6,753 nt of DNA from Thermoleophilia bacterium. Lineage in GTDB: Bacteria; Actinomycetota; Thermoleophilia; Gaiellales; Gaiellaceae. The notes below the pieces were generated by a model. The model made no database searches, was not told the DNA's origin, and saw only the letters and a program-made list of their open reading frames with translations. The translations under genes and the position numbers were made by a program. Every line of letters starts with the position of its first letter. Position 1 is the first letter of the stretch. Shown here in pieces: positions 5,435-6,753 of this stretch. The DNA is taken from positions 1-6,753 of the forward strand of contig JAICZB010000133.1 in the NCBI GenBank assembly GCA_025933895.1. The letters are read 5' to 3'.

Positions 5435-6100
5435 ATGCGCATTCTGGTCATCGAGGACGAGGCCCGAATCCAGGCGTTTCTCAGGCGGGGCCTCGAGGCC
5501 GAGGGCTACACCGTGGTCGCGTCCGGGGACGGGCGCGCGGGTCTCGACCTCGCGACGGGTGCGCGCTGGGATCTCGTCGTCCTCGACCTGCTGCTGCCGG
5601 GGCTCAACGGGCTGCAGGTGCTCCGGGAGCTGCAGCGCACGAAGCCGGACCTGCCGGTCGTGATCCTCTCCGCGCGCGGCGACGTCCAGACGAAGCTCCG
5701 CGGCTTCGAGCTCGGGGCCACCGACTACGTCGCGAAGCCGTTCTCGCTCGACGAGTTGCTGGCGCGGATCCGCGTGCGCCTGCGCGGCGCGGCGACCTTC
5801 GGCGACGAGCACGTCCTGCGCGGCGGCAGCGTCGTCCTCGACGTCGCGCGCCGGCAGGCAGGAGTCGGCGAGCGCACCGCGGACCTCTCCGACCGCGAGT
5901 TCCGGCTCCTCCACCACCTGCTCGTGCACGCGGGCGAGGTGCTGAGCAGGGAGCGGCTGCTCGCCGAGGTGTGGGGCTACGACTTCGATCCGGGCTCGAA
6001 CGTCGTCGACGTGTGCGTGCGCAGGCTGCGGCAGAAGCTCGGCCCGGAGGCGGCGATCGAGACGGTGCGGAATGCGGGCTATCGGCTGGCTACGGCGTAA
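5435..6100 (+). CDS. OmpR/PhoB-family DNA-binding response regulator
   Basis: The 221-residue protein has the full two-domain layout. The receiver domain (about 1-118) contains the acidic pocket E7/D8 (VIEDE), phosphoacceptor D51 (LDLLLPGLNG), switch S79 (ILSA) and K101 (KPF). A short linker leads to the winged-helix DNA-binding domain (about 125-221), with LSDREFRLLHHLL (151-163), the EVWGYDF turn (178-184), the recognition-helix region VVDVCVRRLRQKLG (190-203) and the terminal TVRNAGYRL hairpin (210-218). Length is typical for the family. It is a cytoplasmic transcription factor activated by phosphoryl transfer, presumably from the histidine kinase whose gene overlaps its 3' end. It is divergent from the oxidase operon, with only 114 bp between start codons, and tandem GTCAT half-sites lie upstream of it. 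The target genes and signal are not known; control of the neighbouring oxidase is inferred from position. Confidence 0.96.
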   Translation: MRILVIEDEARIQAFLRRGLEAEGYTVVASGDGRAGLDLATGARWDLVVLDLLLPGLNGLQVLRELQRTKPDLPVVILSARGDVQTKLRGFELGATDYVAKPFSLDELLARIRVRLRGAATFGDEHVLRGGSVVLDVARRQAGVGERTADLSDREFRLLHHLLVHAGEVLSRERLLAEVWGYDFDPGSNVVDVCVRRLRQKLGPEAAIETVRNAGYRLATA

Positions 6101-6753
6101 TCCGCTCGAGGCGGCCTGGGCCGTCTTCGCTGCTGGGAACTGGGTGGCGATGGTCGCGTGGCCGAGCTGGGAGACGATCCCGTTCCACTTCGTCTGGATC
6201 AGCCTCACGATCGTCTACGGCATTCGCACCTGGTCCACGCGCACGATGTGGACCGTGCTCGCGGTGGTGGTCGCGGCGACGGGCGCGAGCATCTCCGCGG
6301 ACGCGTTCGACGGGATCCAGCTCTGGGGCGAGCTGTTCGAGGTCCCGCTCATGTCGGCGATGTTCCTCGCGATGGTGTGGCACGCACAGAGGCGACAGGC
6401 GGCCCTCGCCGAGGTGCAGGGCGTGGCGGAGATGCGCGCCTCGCTGCTCGAGCGGCAGGAGCGCTTTCTCCACGACGCCTCGCACGAGCTGCGCACGCCG
6501 GTCACGATCGCCCGCGGGCACCTCGAGCTGCTGCGGCGCGAGCAGCCCGATGCGCCCGAGCTCGAGGTGGCGCTCGACGAGCTGGACCGGATGGAGCGGA
6601 TCGTCGAGCGGCTGCTCCTGCTCGCGAAGTCCGAGCAGGCGGGATTCGCTTTCGAGGAGATCGACCTCGAGGCGTTCCTCTCCGACCTCTTCATCCGCTG
6701 GTCGGAGGTCGCCCCGCGCGCCTGGCGGCTCGACGTCGACCTCGCCGGGCCGC
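6072..6753 (+). CDS. Sensor histidine kinase, N-terminal part (cut by window end)
   Basis: The 227 codons present encode four closely spaced hydrophobic segments (about 15-30, 37-51, 58-76, 88-104), a helical linker (105-130) and a HisKA dimerisation domain. The H-box is FLHDASHELRTPVT (132-145), with H138 as the phosphoacceptor. The second HisKA helix, with LDRMERIVERLLLLAKSE, covers about 171-188. No periplasmic sensing domain, HAMP or PAS domain is visible, so the signal would be sensed in or near the membrane. The N, G1, F and G2 boxes of the ATPase domain would lie beyond the window. The ATG at 6072 lies 29 bases inside the response-regulator gene. No stronger start with a good ribosome binding site is seen (ATG 6150 would remove most of the first helix), so coupled translation with the regulator is likely. 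It is the probable partner of that regulator. Confidence 0.9.
   Translation, partial: MRAIGWLRRNPLEAAWAVFAAGNWVAMVAWPSWETIPFHFVWISLTIVYGIRTWSTRTMWTVLAVVVAATGASISADAFDGIQLWGELFEVPLMSAMFLAMVWHAQRRQAALAEVQGVAEMRASLLERQERFLHDASHELRTPVTIARGHLELLRREQPDAPELEVALDELDRMERIVERLLLLAKSEQAGFAFEEIDLEAFLSDLFIRWSEVAPRAWRLDVDLAGP

Overview
The window is high-GC DNA with compact, overlapping genes and strong G/C preference at third codon positions. It reads as a bacterial chromosome segment. The gene content (a 5-helix subunit III, a Bacillus-type CtaG, a PhoB-like two-component pair) and base composition suggest Actinomycetota, perhaps a deep-branching class such as Thermoleophilia. That placement is inference; no rRNA or other marker gene is present.

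Layout. Bases 1-259 hold no convincing gene but contain a layered inverted-repeat element centred on a perfect 11-bp-stem hairpin (121-145). From 5320 down to 273 runs a six-gene minus-strand operon. In transcription order it encodes a membrane-anchored cupredoxin with a degenerate CuA motif (5320-4637), subunit II with a complete CuA site (4637-3747), subunit I (3750-1858), subunit III (1858-1172), a CtaG-type copper/assembly protein (1171-389) and a 41-residue single-helix protein (398-273). Every junction overlaps or abuts (TGATG, ATGA, TGATG, TAG|ATG, 10-nt overlap), so translation is probably coupled throughout. Bases 5321-5434 are the divergent control region. On the plus strand follow an OmpR/PhoB-family response regulator (5435-6100) and the N-terminal part of its histidine kinase (6072 to the window end, cut before the ATP-binding domain).

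How it fits together. The operon encodes a heme-copper terminal oxidase that would take electrons through the CuA centre of subunit II into the heme a / heme a3-CuB centres of subunit I, with CtaG helping to supply copper. Subunit I keeps every metal ligand and the active-site His-Tyr pair. It lacks the Asp that opens the D proton channel, the K-channel Lys and the Mg-site Asp of ordinary A-type oxidases, and it carries two extra N-terminal helices. With the second, ligand-poor cupredoxin subunit, this looks like a non-standard oxidase complex rather than a plain aa3 enzyme. The control region holds GTCAT half-sites repeated every 11 bp, ending 11 bp before a -10-like hexamer. This is the geometry of a PhoB-type box, and it suggests that the adjacent two-component system controls its own gene and possibly the oxidase.
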